Origin: Microbacterium sp. 11MF
Lineage (GTDB): Bacteria; Actinomycetota; Actinomycetes; Actinomycetales; Microbacteriaceae
Assembly (NCBI RefSeq): GCF_000383475.1
Contig: NZ_KB911459.1
Location: 1,068,467 to 1,132,466, forward strand
Direction: 5' to 3'
Length of the DNA stretch: 64,000 bases
Positions 8,987-16,022 of this stretch are shown here, piece after piece (positions within the stretch are counted from its first letter, which is position 1; the number at the start of each line of letters is the position of its first letter). The notes under the pieces were generated by a model. The model worked only from the letters and a program-made list of their open reading frames with translations. It was not told the DNA's origin and ran no database searches. The position numbers and the translations under genes were made by a program.

Positions 8987-9832
8987 ATGCGCAAATCAGC
9001 GTTCACGCGATCGCGAGTGGGGGTGGCGGTCATTGCCGCTGCGGTCGGTTTCGGTCTTCTGGCGGCTCCGAGCCCTGCCTCGGCCGCCGAACGGACCACG
9101 GTGGTGCTTGGCAAGATCGCTGCCGCCAGTGGCGGGACGGTCACCGCGGGGAAGGTCATCGTCCTTTCGGGACGAGCGTCCTCGAACCTGAAAGGCAAGA
9201 AGCTGATCGTTCAGGTGAAGGCGGGGGCGGCTTGGCGGACGCTCAGCGCAACGCCCACCGTCACGTCGAAGCAGACCTTCGCCGCGAAGGTGAAGGCTGT
9301 GGGCCTCGGGACGACGACCTACCGCATCGTCTACCCCGGCACGACGGCCGGCAAGGATCTCAGCCGGTCGACAAGCAGCCGCAGCACAGTCGTCTGGCAG
9401 TGGTTCCCGCTAGCCGGGCAGAAGACGGTCGACTCGAAAGCAAGCTACGGCTGGTACGAGCCGTACGCTCAGGCAGCCACGATGGCAGGCGTCTATTACC
9501 CCGAGGCTATTGCCGGGAGCTCGAAGAATGACCGCACATCGTGGTCGGAGTTCAATCTCTCGTTCCAGTGCAAGCAGTTCTCTGCCCTTTCTGGCACAGA
9601 CGACTCATCGCCTTCTGACAGTTCCGGAACCAGCTACATCACCGTCGATAGCACCACACCATCGAAGGGATCGGTCCCGCTCAAGCTGGGTAAGCCCACC
9701 GCCATCAGCCTGAACGTCACAGACGCCATGCGCTTGCGACTCTCGGTCGTCTCGCCGAACTCCGACGCAGTCACCGCCGTGTGGGCAAACGCGAAGATCC
9801 TCTGCAAGAAGGACGTGAACCCGAAAGACTGA
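8987..9832 (+). CDS. Secreted protein with Sec signal peptide
   Basis: The 281-residue product from the ATG at 8987 (GGGGAGA 4 nt upstream) has a basic start (MRKSAFTRSR), a hydrophobic core (VAVIAAAVGFGLLAA) and a probable signal peptidase site after PASA at about residue 37. The mature part begins with an Ig-like or Ca-binding-type beta domain (VVLGKIAAASGGTVTAGKVIVLSGRAS), as in bacterial surface adhesins, then a second domain with two Cys (FQCKQF, ILCKKD). Expression from a prophage end suggests a surface or lysogenic conversion role; the function is unknown. It ends just before a GC-rich terminator hairpin. Confidence 0.75.
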   Translation: MRKSAFTRSRVGVAVIAAAVGFGLLAAPSPASAAERTTVVLGKIAAASGGTVTAGKVIVLSGRASSNLKGKKLIVQVKAGAAWRTLSATPTVTSKQTFAAKVKAVGLGTTTYRIVYPGTTAGKDLSRSTSSRSTVVWQWFPLAGQKTVDSKASYGWYEPYAQAATMAGVYYPEAIAGSSKNDRTSWSEFNLSFQCKQFSALSGTDDSSPSDSSGTSYITVDSTTPSKGSVPLKLGKPTAISLNVTDAMRLRLSVVSPNSDAVTAVWANAKILCKKDVNPKD

Positions 9833-9850
9833 GCCGTTCCGCGCGAAGAC

Positions 9851-9882
9851 GCCCCCCCCCAGATTTGATCAGCCTGGGGGGC
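9851..9882. terminator. Terminator hairpin between convergent genes
   Basis: A C-run arm ending in CCCCCCAG (9855-9862) pairs with CTGGGGGG (9874-9881) around a TTTGATCAGC-like loop. It lies between the convergent secreted-protein gene and the HTH gene, so it probably serves both directions. The ten-cytosine run is also a possible slippage hotspot. Confidence 0.7.
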
Positions 9883-9889
9883 TTCTCCG

Positions 9890-10252
9890 TCACATGAAAC
9901 CAGCGCCCTTGAGCCGTTCGATCGTCGCCTCGCGCGTCAAACGGTCGTGAGGGTCGATCCTCCGAAGGAACTCGTCGACGTCGTTCAGGTTCCGCACGCC
10001 TGGACTGTCAGGGCCGTGCGCTCGTGTCGTGGTGCGTCGCGGGATCAGCGGGGCCTCTCCCTCCGTGGGGGTGGGCGCCTTCGCCCTCAGATGATCGAGC
10101 ACTTCGCTGGGGAACATGCGCCAGCGGTTCCCCACTTGGAAGGCAGGGATCTCACCTTCTCTCGCGAGGCGGAGCACGACCTCGTACGACACGCCCAATG
10201 TCTTCGCCATCGTTGCGGCCGAGATCGCGGCCTCGACGGGCTCCGCCGGCAC
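9890..10252 (-). CDS. Excisionase-type helix-turn-helix DNA-binding protein
   Basis: The central part (ISAATMAKTLGVSYEVVL, then REGEIPAFQVGNRWRM) is an HTH_17/excisionase-type winged helix: an initial helix-turn-helix, then the wing that reads grooves, ending FPSEVLDHL. The open frame extends to 10423, but that part overlaps the zinc-ribbon gene. A GTG at 10252, 7 bp after that gene's stop and preceded by GGAGG, gives a more economical 120-residue protein. The C-terminal half is charged and unrecognised. It could regulate the adjacent genes, or act as a toxin-antitoxin-like repressor. Confidence 0.7.
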   Translation of the reverse strand: MPAEPVEAAISAATMAKTLGVSYEVVLRLAREGEIPAFQVGNRWRMFPSEVLDHLRAKAPTPTEGEAPLIPRRTTTRAHGPDSPGVRNLNDVDEFLRRIDPHDRLTREATIERLKGAGFM

Positions 10253-10259
10253 CTCGAGC

Positions 10260-10670
10260 TCACCCTCCGCGAAGGCCTGGCAGCCCGTCGGGGGCTGACG
10301 GGCGTTCAACCCACGCGACATCGATGGTGGTCCCATCCCATGCGCATTCGTACCCGCCGTCGATGTCACGCATGACTGTCGCGCAGGCAGGGCATCTTGG
10401 CTGCGCGCCGTCATCGAACTCATCCATGGAGGTCACGCCGCTAGCCTCGCACGCCACCACGAGTTTGCGCGGTTCACCGACCCTGCTCGAGCGCAGCAGT
10501 ATGACCCCCAGCACGAGAACGGCTGCAAGAAGTGGGATCGATGGGTCCGCCGACGTGGCATGCATGACAGATGCCAACGTCGCTTCACCGCCGTCCAGCA
10601 CTGCGTCGACCACTCCCCCGTGTCGTTCCCCCGAAGACATGAGTCCAAACAGTAGACCAAGAGCAACCAC
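10260..10670 (-). CDS. Membrane-anchored zinc-ribbon-like protein
   Basis: The product (up to 136 residues from a GTG at 10670) has one strong membrane helix (LLAAVLVLGVILL, about residues 47-59) and a C-terminal soluble domain with CPACATVMRDIDGGYEC. Only three cysteines fit the ribbon; the fourth knuckle position is Asp (WDG). The C-terminal 60 residues closely match the 61-residue gene at 11770. The start is uncertain; an ATG at 10640 is an alternative, and neither has a good ribosome binding site. It is probably co-transcribed with the HTH gene downstream. Function unknown. Confidence 0.6.
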   Translation of the reverse strand: MVALGLLFGLMSSGERHGGVVDAVLDGGEATLASVMHATSADPSIPLLAAVLVLGVILLRSSRVGEPRKLVVACEASGVTSMDEFDDGAQPRCPACATVMRDIDGGYECAWDGTTIDVAWVERPSAPDGLPGLRGG

Positions 10671-10775
10671 CGACTCGAATTGGGCGTAAGTGTCTGCGTG
10701 TCCTCAAGTGGGCCCGATGGCGCTACTCTCACCAAAGAACGGCACAGCGGTGCGCCGTCAGTATGGGGGACCATC

Positions 10776-11366
10776 ATGACCAATACACCTCTGCCCGCAC
10801 CCGGGTGGTACCCGGCGGCGCACGCCAACAATGAGGCGCGCTACTGGGACGGGAGCCAGTGGCTCGAACAAGGGTCTGTCGCTGCAGCCGAACCGGCCAC
10901 GACACCTCAGGAACCCGCGCCGGTCGGACCAAAAGCAAGCGCTGAGAAGAAGCCGCACTTTCTTCGTCGGCACTGGGCCATCATCGGTGTTGGCGTCGCG
11001 GGCCTGGTGATCGGGGGCATCATTGGGGGCGCTGCCAACTCGCACAGCGAGCCAGTCGCTCAGCCAACGCCCGTCCCAGCAGAGACAGTGGAGGTCGAGA
11101 AGATCGTCGAGTCTGGCGCACCAGAGATCTGCGTCAAGGTCGCCGGTGACCTCTTCGACATGGTCACCGGCTTTAACAGCGACATCGCATTGAACTACAA
11201 CGAAGCGCTCCAGATCATCGCGACCGAGATGAGCAGCGGGTTCCCCGACGCGTCCGAGATTGAGCGAGCGACAGGCTTGGTCCAGGACGCTACCGACACC
11301 GTGTCGGGCTACACCGATCAGATGCAGAACGGCCTGAGCGCCGACTATCTAGAGTGCGTCGAGTGA
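10776..11366 (+). CDS. DUF2510 domain membrane protein
   Basis: The ATG at 10776 (GGGGGACC upstream) gives 196 residues. The N-terminus holds a DUF2510 module (PGWYPAAHANNEARYWDGSQW), a short Trp-rich actinobacterial domain. A charged linker is followed by one membrane helix (WAIIGVGVAGLVIGGIIGG, about residues 67-88), a Pro-rich stretch and an extracytoplasmic C-terminal domain with two Cys (EICVKV, LECVE) that could form a disulfide. The topology is cytoplasmic DUF2510, outside C-terminus. A chromosomal DUF2510 protein also occurs at 62828, so acquisition from the host is possible. Confidence 0.8.
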   Translation: MTNTPLPAPGWYPAAHANNEARYWDGSQWLEQGSVAAAEPATTPQEPAPVGPKASAEKKPHFLRRHWAIIGVGVAGLVIGGIIGGAANSHSEPVAQPTPVPAETVEVEKIVESGAPEICVKVAGDLFDMVTGFNSDIALNYNEALQIIATEMSSGFPDASEIERATGLVQDATDTVSGYTDQMQNGLSADYLECVE

Positions 11367-11457
11367 GCATCAAACCATCCCCCGCGGGCTCAGGCGTCGG
11401 GCACCGCATCTACGCGCGCCCACACCTGACAGTGGGCGGCACGATAGGTTTCGCGTC

Positions 11458-11790
11458 GTGACGATGTTCAGTGGCGATGACCGGGCGCGACCTTCGATCT
11501 TCGACGCACCGATACCGCAGCTCGTGTTCCTCGCCATCCTCGGACCTCTTGCCCTGATCGGTGCCGTGATATTCACCCTCTGGTCGGGTTCGATTGACGT
11601 AGAGATTGATGTGCTGTTCGACCCGAGCGACGCCGCCCTGAAAGCAGGCCTAGCCGCGTGGGCGAACATTTTCCTCATCGTCGGGGTAGCCGCATCGGTC
11701 GCCGCTATTGGCCTGAATGGTGTCCTGCAGATGCTGAAGCGGGTCTTCAGCGCGCTTGAGTCACGGCTGTCATCCGAGGACGCCAGGTAA
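11458..11790 (+). CDS. Small membrane protein, two predicted helices
   Basis: The 110-residue product has two hydrophobic segments (LVFLAILGPLALIGAVIFTLW at about residues 22-42 and WANIFLIVGVAASVAAIGL at about 67-86) separated by an acidic stretch, and a charged C-terminal tail. The start may be the GTG at 11458 or the ATG at 11464. It ends overlapping the convergent 61-residue gene by 21 bp. Prophage proteins of this size and topology include superinfection exclusion factors, but nothing in the sequence proves that. Confidence 0.6.
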   Translation: MTMFSGDDRARPSIFDAPIPQLVFLAILGPLALIGAVIFTLWSGSIDVEIDVLFDPSDAALKAGLAAWANIFLIVGVAASVAAIGLNGVLQMLKRVFSALESRLSSEDAR

Positions 11791-11955
11791 GGCGTCGCCC
11801 GCGGGGGAACGTTCGATATAGGGGACATCTATGCGTGTGCCGTCGAATCTGCACTCGTAACCGCCGTCGACGTCGCGCATAACCGTCCCGCAGGCGGGGC
11901 AGTTGGGTTGCTCACCGCCCTCGAACGAGTCAGCCGGCAAGGTGGCTTCGATCAT
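11770..11955 (-). CDS. Small zinc-ribbon-like protein, paralogue of 10260 gene
   Basis: The 61-residue protein carries CPACGTVMRDVDGGYEC followed by RFDGTRIDV. It matches the C-terminal 60 residues of the 10260-10670 product at most positions, including the PSA/SPAG-x-LPG end. It lacks the membrane helix. Again only three Cys fit a ribbon. It overlaps the upstream Fic gene by 4 bp, so translation is probably coupled and the two products may act together. Confidence 0.7.
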   Translation of the reverse strand: MIEATLPADSFEGGEQPNCPACGTVMRDVDGGYECRFDGTRIDVPYIERSPAGDALPGVLG

Positions 11956-13139
11956 TGGAGACGGATCGGAAGGAATGCCTCGATCAGCTCCCTGTTGGCT
12001 CGGAAGCCACGCCCCGAGCGTACGATGAGCCGTCGATTAAGCAGTCCGTTGATGTCACGCGAAATCGTCTTGGACTCCTTGTTCGCGTACTCCCTCAGGA
12101 CACGGGCGGATACCTCAGGGAGCTTCGCACGAGTAACGACCTCTCCAGGTGGCATGTCGAGCACCAGGTGCATCTGTCGTCGCTTTGCCGGTGTGTCCTC
12201 GTCTCGGAACATATCGTGCACGTAGTTGACCCACGTGACTGAGAGCTGCTGCTGCCGGACGATCTGGATTTGCTCCCGAAGCTGGTCTACGAGCCCCTGG
12301 ACGGCGTACCGCACGAATCCCTCGATCGGGTACCCCGGCATCCGGCTCGTCTTGTCGAGCTCGATCAGGTATACATCACGCGTGAGGTTGTAATGGTTGG
12401 AGAGAAGGTGCGCGGCCGGGCTGGGGACGCCGGCCTCGATCATCAGTTGAAACTCGATCATCCGTGCGGTGCGACCATTGCCGTCGCCGAATGGGTGGAT
12501 CCAGGCGATGTAGAGATGGGCAAGGATCGCCTTCATTACCGCTATCGGGAATCGCATTTCGGGCTGGTCGTCAGGTGCCTGAAGTTGATTGAGCCAGTCC
12601 ACCATCTGGTCGAGAAGGTACTCCGCATCCTCCGCAGGCGCGCCGCGGTAACCGGACAAACCGACGACGACGCTGTCCGTTCGTGTGCGACCGGGTATCA
12701 CTCCCTCGCGCAACGGCTGTCCGTCCAAGATCCGGCGGTTGAACTCCTTGATTCGCGCCACGCTGAGCGAGAAGTCGCCTCCCAGGCGCATCTCGTCCGC
12801 GAGGTCGTTGCATATAGCCAGGATGTTGTCGATCTCGGCGCCCAGGTACTCCCGCGACTTAGAGAGTTCAAGCTCTCCGTCGATGCGGCGACGGACCTCG
12901 TCCTCGCTCAGGGTGTTGCCCTCGATGCTCGTCGTTCCGTGGATGCCTTTGGTCAGGAAGACCTTGTGAAGTTCCGCCGCGATCTCCGGCGTGAGGGCGG
13001 CCCCGGCGAGATGCTCGCACTTCGACTCGGCTTCACCCAGAAGCATCCAGACCACGTGGGATAGTCGACTCATGTCTACCCGAAAGGTCAGCCAGGGGTG
13101 CGTGCCGACATACTGACGCAGGGTGGAGGTAGCAGTCAC
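11952..13139 (-). CDS. Fic-domain protein (probable AMP transferase)
   Basis: The 395-residue product has the Fic active-site motif HPFGDGNGRTAR starting at His215, with all core residues present. Fic enzymes transfer AMP or related groups from nucleotides to hydroxyls of target proteins. An N-terminal inhibitory-helix motif (S/T)xxxE(G/N) is visible as TTSIEG at residues 69-74, typical of class II Fic proteins that self-inhibit. The C-terminal third resembles a winged helix. The start is a GTG only 6 nt from an AATAAT box, so the message may be leaderless. The 61-residue zinc-ribbon gene overlaps its end. The target is unknown. Confidence 0.92.
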   Translation of the reverse strand: MTATSTLRQYVGTHPWLTFRVDMSRLSHVVWMLLGEAESKCEHLAGAALTPEIAAELHKVFLTKGIHGTTSIEGNTLSEDEVRRRIDGELELSKSREYLGAEIDNILAICNDLADEMRLGGDFSLSVARIKEFNRRILDGQPLREGVIPGRTRTDSVVVGLSGYRGAPAEDAEYLLDQMVDWLNQLQAPDDQPEMRFPIAVMKAILAHLYIAWIHPFGDGNGRTARMIEFQLMIEAGVPSPAAHLLSNHYNLTRDVYLIELDKTSRMPGYPIEGFVRYAVQGLVDQLREQIQIVRQQQLSVTWVNYVHDMFRDEDTPAKRRQMHLVLDMPPGEVVTRAKLPEVSARVLREYANKESKTISRDINGLLNRRLIVRSGRGFRANRELIEAFLPIRLQ

Positions 13140-13145
13140 GTAGCG

Positions 13146-13154
13146 ATTATTGCA
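13146..13154 (-). promoter_or_regulatory. Candidate extended -10 promoter of the Fic gene
   Basis: On the minus strand TGCAATAAT occupies 13154-13146: an extended -10 (TGn) with a 5/6 match to TATAAT. The -10 ends 6 nt before the GTG start, so transcription would begin at or next to the start codon. No good -35 is visible at the right distance. This is a motif read, not mapped. Confidence 0.45.
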
Positions 13155-13255
13155 CTACTTTTTGTCCATCCGGCTGACCTTCTGGATGTCCGAGTTTGCG
13201 GGCTCATGTCGGCGTAGCCTGACATCCTCGGCCGGAGGAAGGATCCCGGCCACCC

Positions 13256-13558
13256 GTGACGAAGAACCGCCGCTACGAGGCGCACTACGACACCCTCAAC
13301 GACGCTCGCATCATGGAGTCGGCGAACGTCCGCGCTGCGACCACGCTCCCCCAGCAGGCGTTCGGCCCGCAGCCGTTCGAGTGGACGAACCGCGGGCAGC
13401 CAGTATGGGCGTGGATCTCGTGGGCGGCGGGGCCAGCGACGCGGATCCCGGCGACCGCGACCGGGTGGAACGACCGCGTCGTATGCGTCGAGTGGGAAGC
13501 GCACGGTGGCCGGCGATCAGTGATCGTCTGGCGTAACGCTGTCTCGCGACGCTCATAG
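13256..13558 (+). CDS. Phage hypothetical protein
   Basis: The 100-residue product is basic and Trp-rich (TNRGQPVWAWISWAAGPATRIPA, then WNDRVVCVEW) with no membrane segment. It starts at a GTG; the nearest purine-rich site (GGAGGAAGG) is 13 nt away, so the start is uncertain. It is divergent from the Fic gene and heads a four-gene plus-strand set. The family is not recognised. Confidence 0.6.
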   Translation: MTKNRRYEAHYDTLNDARIMESANVRAATTLPQQAFGPQPFEWTNRGQPVWAWISWAAGPATRIPATATGWNDRVVCVEWEAHGGRRSVIVWRNAVSRRS

Positions 13559-13568
13559 GATCGCATTC

Positions 13569-14195
13569 ATGCCCGTCACGCCATCTGTCCTTCGACTCCC
13601 GATTTTGACCCTCCTGACCGCCGGAGCGATCGTTCTTAGCGGATGTACTCCCGAGCAGGCTGCGCCCGCGGCAGTCGCCACCTCCGCGACGCCGGCTGCG
13701 AGCCCGACCCCCGAGTCTGCGACGCCTGCCGGCGCCAAGACAGGCGACATTGTCGACGACGCGACGTCTGAGGCGATCAACGGCGAGTACATCGACCCGA
13801 TGCGCAAGGACATGACGGTCAAGCTGAGCTCGGGCGAGAACATCCTCGTCAAGAAGGCCGAGCCTCTGCCGAAGGTAGTCATCGACAGCGTGACGAAGGA
13901 CGTCAAGACGGCAGCCCCGAACTACGCCAATGACACTTCCAACGACAGTGTCAACAAGATGGCCGACATCAAGCGTGACCTTGAGGAGCGCACCGGCCGG
14001 ATGATCGCGACCGTCGTCTACGGCAACAGCTACAACGACAACGGAACCTGGTCTAAGGGCTGGTTCGTCGGCGAGCCGGCGACCGAGATCCTCGGCCAGT
14101 ACCCGTCGAAGGAAGCGGCTATCGCAGCCGTCGAAGGCTGGGTCGCGAAAAGCCCCGCGATGCGGACCTACATCGTCATCGACACGGAAGGTTGA
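13569..14195 (+). CDS. Prophage lipoprotein
   Basis: The 208-residue product has a signal sequence (LPILTLLTAGAIVLSGC) with a clear lipobox, L-S-G-C, Cys about residue 27. A low-complexity Ala/Thr/Pro linker (about 30-55) is followed by a soluble domain with DIVDDATSEAING and a C-terminal mixed alpha/beta part. It would be lipid-anchored outside the cell membrane. Phage-encoded lipoproteins can block adsorption or DNA entry of related phages; here that is only an inference from topology and position. Confidence 0.75.
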   Translation: MPVTPSVLRLPILTLLTAGAIVLSGCTPEQAAPAAVATSATPAASPTPESATPAGAKTGDIVDDATSEAINGEYIDPMRKDMTVKLSSGENILVKKAEPLPKVVIDSVTKDVKTAAPNYANDTSNDSVNKMADIKRDLEERTGRMIATVVYGNSYNDNGTWSKGWFVGEPATEILGQYPSKEAAIAAVEGWVAKSPAMRTYIVIDTEG

Positions 14196-14200
14196 TCATC

Positions 14201-14476
14201 ATGTACCTCGGCACGATGCGCCCCAGCGAGACCCAAGCTGTCGACCTGACCGGGAACTCGCTCGAGGAGATCCACGCGGCCGCGATCGCGCGGCTCCCTG
14301 CCGGTTTCGAGCTCGTCAGCGCTCCGGTGCAGATGATCAAGGGCAGCACCGCCCTGACCGCGACCGCCACGTTCCGACGCGTCGATGGCATCCGCGAGAT
14401 CGAGGCCGACGACCGGGCCGCGCTGTTCGCGAAGGTGCCCGCCGGCTGGCAGCTGCTCGAGCTGCGCACCGCCTGA
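14201..14476 (+). CDS. Phage hypothetical protein
   Basis: The ATG at 14201 has GGAAGG 9 nt upstream and gives 91 residues. An in-frame TTG at 14192 is less likely. The protein is a small alpha/beta type (LEEIHAAAIARLPAGFELVSAP, then AAIFAKVPAGWQLLEL-like end) with an internal near-repeat around LPAGFELVS and VPAGWQLLEL. It follows the lipoprotein gene by 5 bp, so the two form an operon. Function unknown. Confidence 0.65.
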   Translation: MYLGTMRPSETQAVDLTGNSLEEIHAAAIARLPAGFELVSAPVQMIKGSTALTATATFRRVDGIREIEADDRAALFAKVPAGWQLLELRTA

Positions 14477-14511
14477 GCGGCGCGGGTCGGAGCGTGGCAG
14501 GATCAGGTCCC

Positions 14512-14670
14512 ATGAACGTTGAAGACGAGATCAAGGCGATCGCCGCGAACGTCGCCCACCTGAAGGCAAGCGGTCGGTTTGGCCACAACCCGGCGGAGGC
14601 CGACATCCATCGGCAGCTCGAGGGCATTTGGGAAGCGGTGCTTATCCTCGCCCGCGCGATCGACAAGTAG
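14512..14670 (+). CDS. Very small phage protein (52 residues)
   Basis: The frame begins MNVEDEIKAIAANVAHLK and ends LILARAIDK. It is predicted almost wholly helical, with a heptad-like pattern and an internal HNPAEADIHRQLEGIWEAV. AGG lies just upstream of the ATG. It lies 35 bp after the preceding gene and just before a strong terminator, so it closes the plus-strand set. Function unknown. Confidence 0.6.
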   Translation: MNVEDEIKAIAANVAHLKASGRFGHNPAEADIHRQLEGIWEAVLILARAIDK

Positions 14671-14702
14671 ATCGCTCGACCTCCGCGAAACGCGGAACAG
14701 CC

Positions 14703-14738
14703 CCCGTAGCCGGCATCCGTGAGGACGCCGGCTACGGG
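14703..14738. terminator. Strong terminator hairpin
   Basis: A 12-bp perfect stem (CCCGTAGCCGGC at 14703-14714, complement at 14727-14738) with a 12-nt loop. It ends the plus-strand genes and lies between them and the convergent minus-strand gene at 14752, so it may act in both directions. Confidence 0.8.
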
Positions 14739-14751
14739 CTGAACAATGGCG

Positions 14752-14991
14752 TCAGGTTCGGTCTAGGTAAACCCACAGGTGGTCGATCTCATAACCGGCA
14801 GGCAAAGCGTCCAGGTAATCCATGCCGTCTTGCACAGCCGCGAACGCATCCGTCGAGGTCGGGAAACGGCCCTCATACGCAGCCGTTCCGATCTTCCGAA
14901 AACCGGCGTTAGCGAGCACCTTTCGGAGCTCCTGCTGCTTGTTGTTCGGCGATGGGCCATTGATCGATGCCCGGACGATTGCACGCGCCAT
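14752..14991 (-). CDS. Small protein, possible VapD/Cas2-like fold
   Basis: The 79-residue product reads as beta-alpha-beta-alpha-beta: ARAIVRASI, KQQELRKVLANAGF, RKIGTAAYEG, AFAAVQDGMDYLDAL, EIDHLWVYLDR. Its order of elements (LRKVLxxxGF, YxG, AVQD, final IDxL strand) is like VapD endoribonucleases and the related Cas2 ferredoxin fold. The similarity is by eye only. GGGGG lies upstream of the ATG. It stands alone on the minus strand. If the fold call is wrong, it is simply a hypothetical phage protein. Confidence 0.65.
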   Translation of the reverse strand: MARAIVRASINGPSPNNKQQELRKVLANAGFRKIGTAAYEGRFPTSTDAFAAVQDGMDYLDALPAGYEIDHLWVYLDRT

Positions 14992-15319
14992 TCTGAACCC
15001 CCATTGCGAGGGACATCTTCATCCCCCTGGCGGACAACATACAAGCAAAACCCCCGACCACCTCAAGAGAGGCAGTCGGGGGCTGAACTATGTAGGGCGG
15101 CGTTACTGATACCCCCCCCTAGAGCGTTCAGTGGGCGGGCCAGAGAGCCTCGCTCACGCGGCGGTCGCATCAGCCACTACGGCCCATCCGCGTTGGCGAA
15201 GTGCGTCCAGTATGGCCTCGACGTGCTCCTCCGGGCTACGCCAACGACGTGAAGAGCGGTCGAGCGACTCTGCGACCTGAGCGATGAATCGCTAGGCTCA
15301 CGAACTGGAGGAGTCGGGC
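14992..15319. other. Intergenic region with hairpin and start-less frame
   Basis: No standard gene is supported in these 328 bases. They contain a hairpin (15051-15082), a run of eight C (near 15112) and a minus-strand open frame at 15154-15291 that reads like protein (EEHVEAILDALRQRGWAVVAD) but has no ATG, GTG or TTG, so it may be the tail of a decayed gene. The 3' part carries the GGAGGAG site of the next gene. Confidence 0.5.
15051..15082 (-). terminator. Intrinsic terminator, minus direction
   Basis: CCCCCGAC (15051-15058) pairs with GTCGGGGG (15075-15082), with an inner CCTC/GAGG stem. Read on the minus strand it is followed by TTTTGCTTG, a fair T tract. No minus-strand gene lies directly upstream (the next gene, 15320, is plus), so it may be a back-up for late transcription from 16 kb or an antisense stop. 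Confidence 0.6.
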
Positions 15320-15928
15320 ATGTCGAGTCAGTCGAAATTGCGTGAGGCGAAGCACTTCGCCGAGCTCTTCCCCCAGCAGCATGACGAAGACGGCATCAGG
15401 CGCGTCTTCGGCGCTGCGGTCGCCGCGATCAGGACAGCCGCGCAAGCCATGCGGGAGGAGTCTCTGGCTCGCGTTTCCGGGGAACGCGACGCCTCGAGGA
15501 CCAAGCGCGATTTGCGAGAGTGGTGGGACGCTGAACACCGCCGTCAGATGGACGACGACGTGTTGCGTTGGATCCTCGACGCCCGAAACAGCGACCAGCA
15601 CGGTGACAATGCCAACTACCTTCAGGTCTATTACCGGTACGAAGCGGACTTGGTGTGTTCAACTGTGCCACCGGGAGCGGAAGTTGCCGACGGACAGATT
15701 ATTTACGACCGCCACACCCCCGACGAACGGCGAGAACCCCTCAACGGCATCCACTCCAAGAAGTTCTTCTCACGTGCGGTCGGGAAGGTGGAGACACACC
15801 GCGGCGACGACATCCGCGACCACAACGGACCCCACGCGCTGCTGTTCATGGCGATCGAGTACTACAAGGAACTTTGGTACGCGACTCAGGATGACCCGCT
15901 GACCAGCGACTGGCCGCGGCCCCTCTGA
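15320..15928 (+). CDS. Possible HEPN-like protein
   Basis: The 202-residue product has GGAGGAG upstream of its ATG. The N-terminal half is helical and contains the sequence LDARNSDQHGD, giving Arg89-x4-His94, the spacing of the HEPN RNase signature, preceded by long helices as in HEPN proteins. The C-terminal half (FFSRAVGKVETHRG, HALLFMAIEYYKELW) is unrecognised. HEPN proteins are frequent in defence and toxin systems, usually as dimers cutting RNA. No nucleotidyltransferase partner is encoded next to it. The family call is tentative. Confidence 0.65.
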   Translation: MSSQSKLREAKHFAELFPQQHDEDGIRRVFGAAVAAIRTAAQAMREESLARVSGERDASRTKRDLREWWDAEHRRQMDDDVLRWILDARNSDQHGDNANYLQVYYRYEADLVCSTVPPGAEVADGQIIYDRHTPDERREPLNGIHSKKFFSRAVGKVETHRGDDIRDHNGPHALLFMAIEYYKELWYATQDDPLTSDWPRPL

Positions 15929-15976
15929 ACCGCGCAGGAGCTGCCCTGGTCATCGACACCATGCACGGAAGCGCCA

Positions 15977-16015
15977 GTCGCGCGCCCTCAGCGCGTGTCG
16001 CCTCGGGCGCGCGAC
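15977..16015. terminator. Terminator hairpin at the end of the late operon
   Basis: An 11-bp GC-rich stem (15977-15987 with 16005-16015) and a 17-nt loop. It lies 8 bp past the stop of the last late gene on the minus strand and after the plus-strand HEPN-like gene, so it probably works for both. Confidence 0.7.
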
Positions 16016-16022
16016 GAGTTCT

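Noticed and set aside
9851..9860. Ten-cytosine run as a possible phase-variation tract
   Set aside because: It lies in a terminator between convergent genes, not in a reading frame or promoter.
15154..15291. Minus-strand frame with protein-like sequence (EEHVEAILDALRQRG)
   Set aside because: It has no ATG, GTG or TTG start and a stop directly upstream, so it is not called a gene; at most the end of a decayed one.
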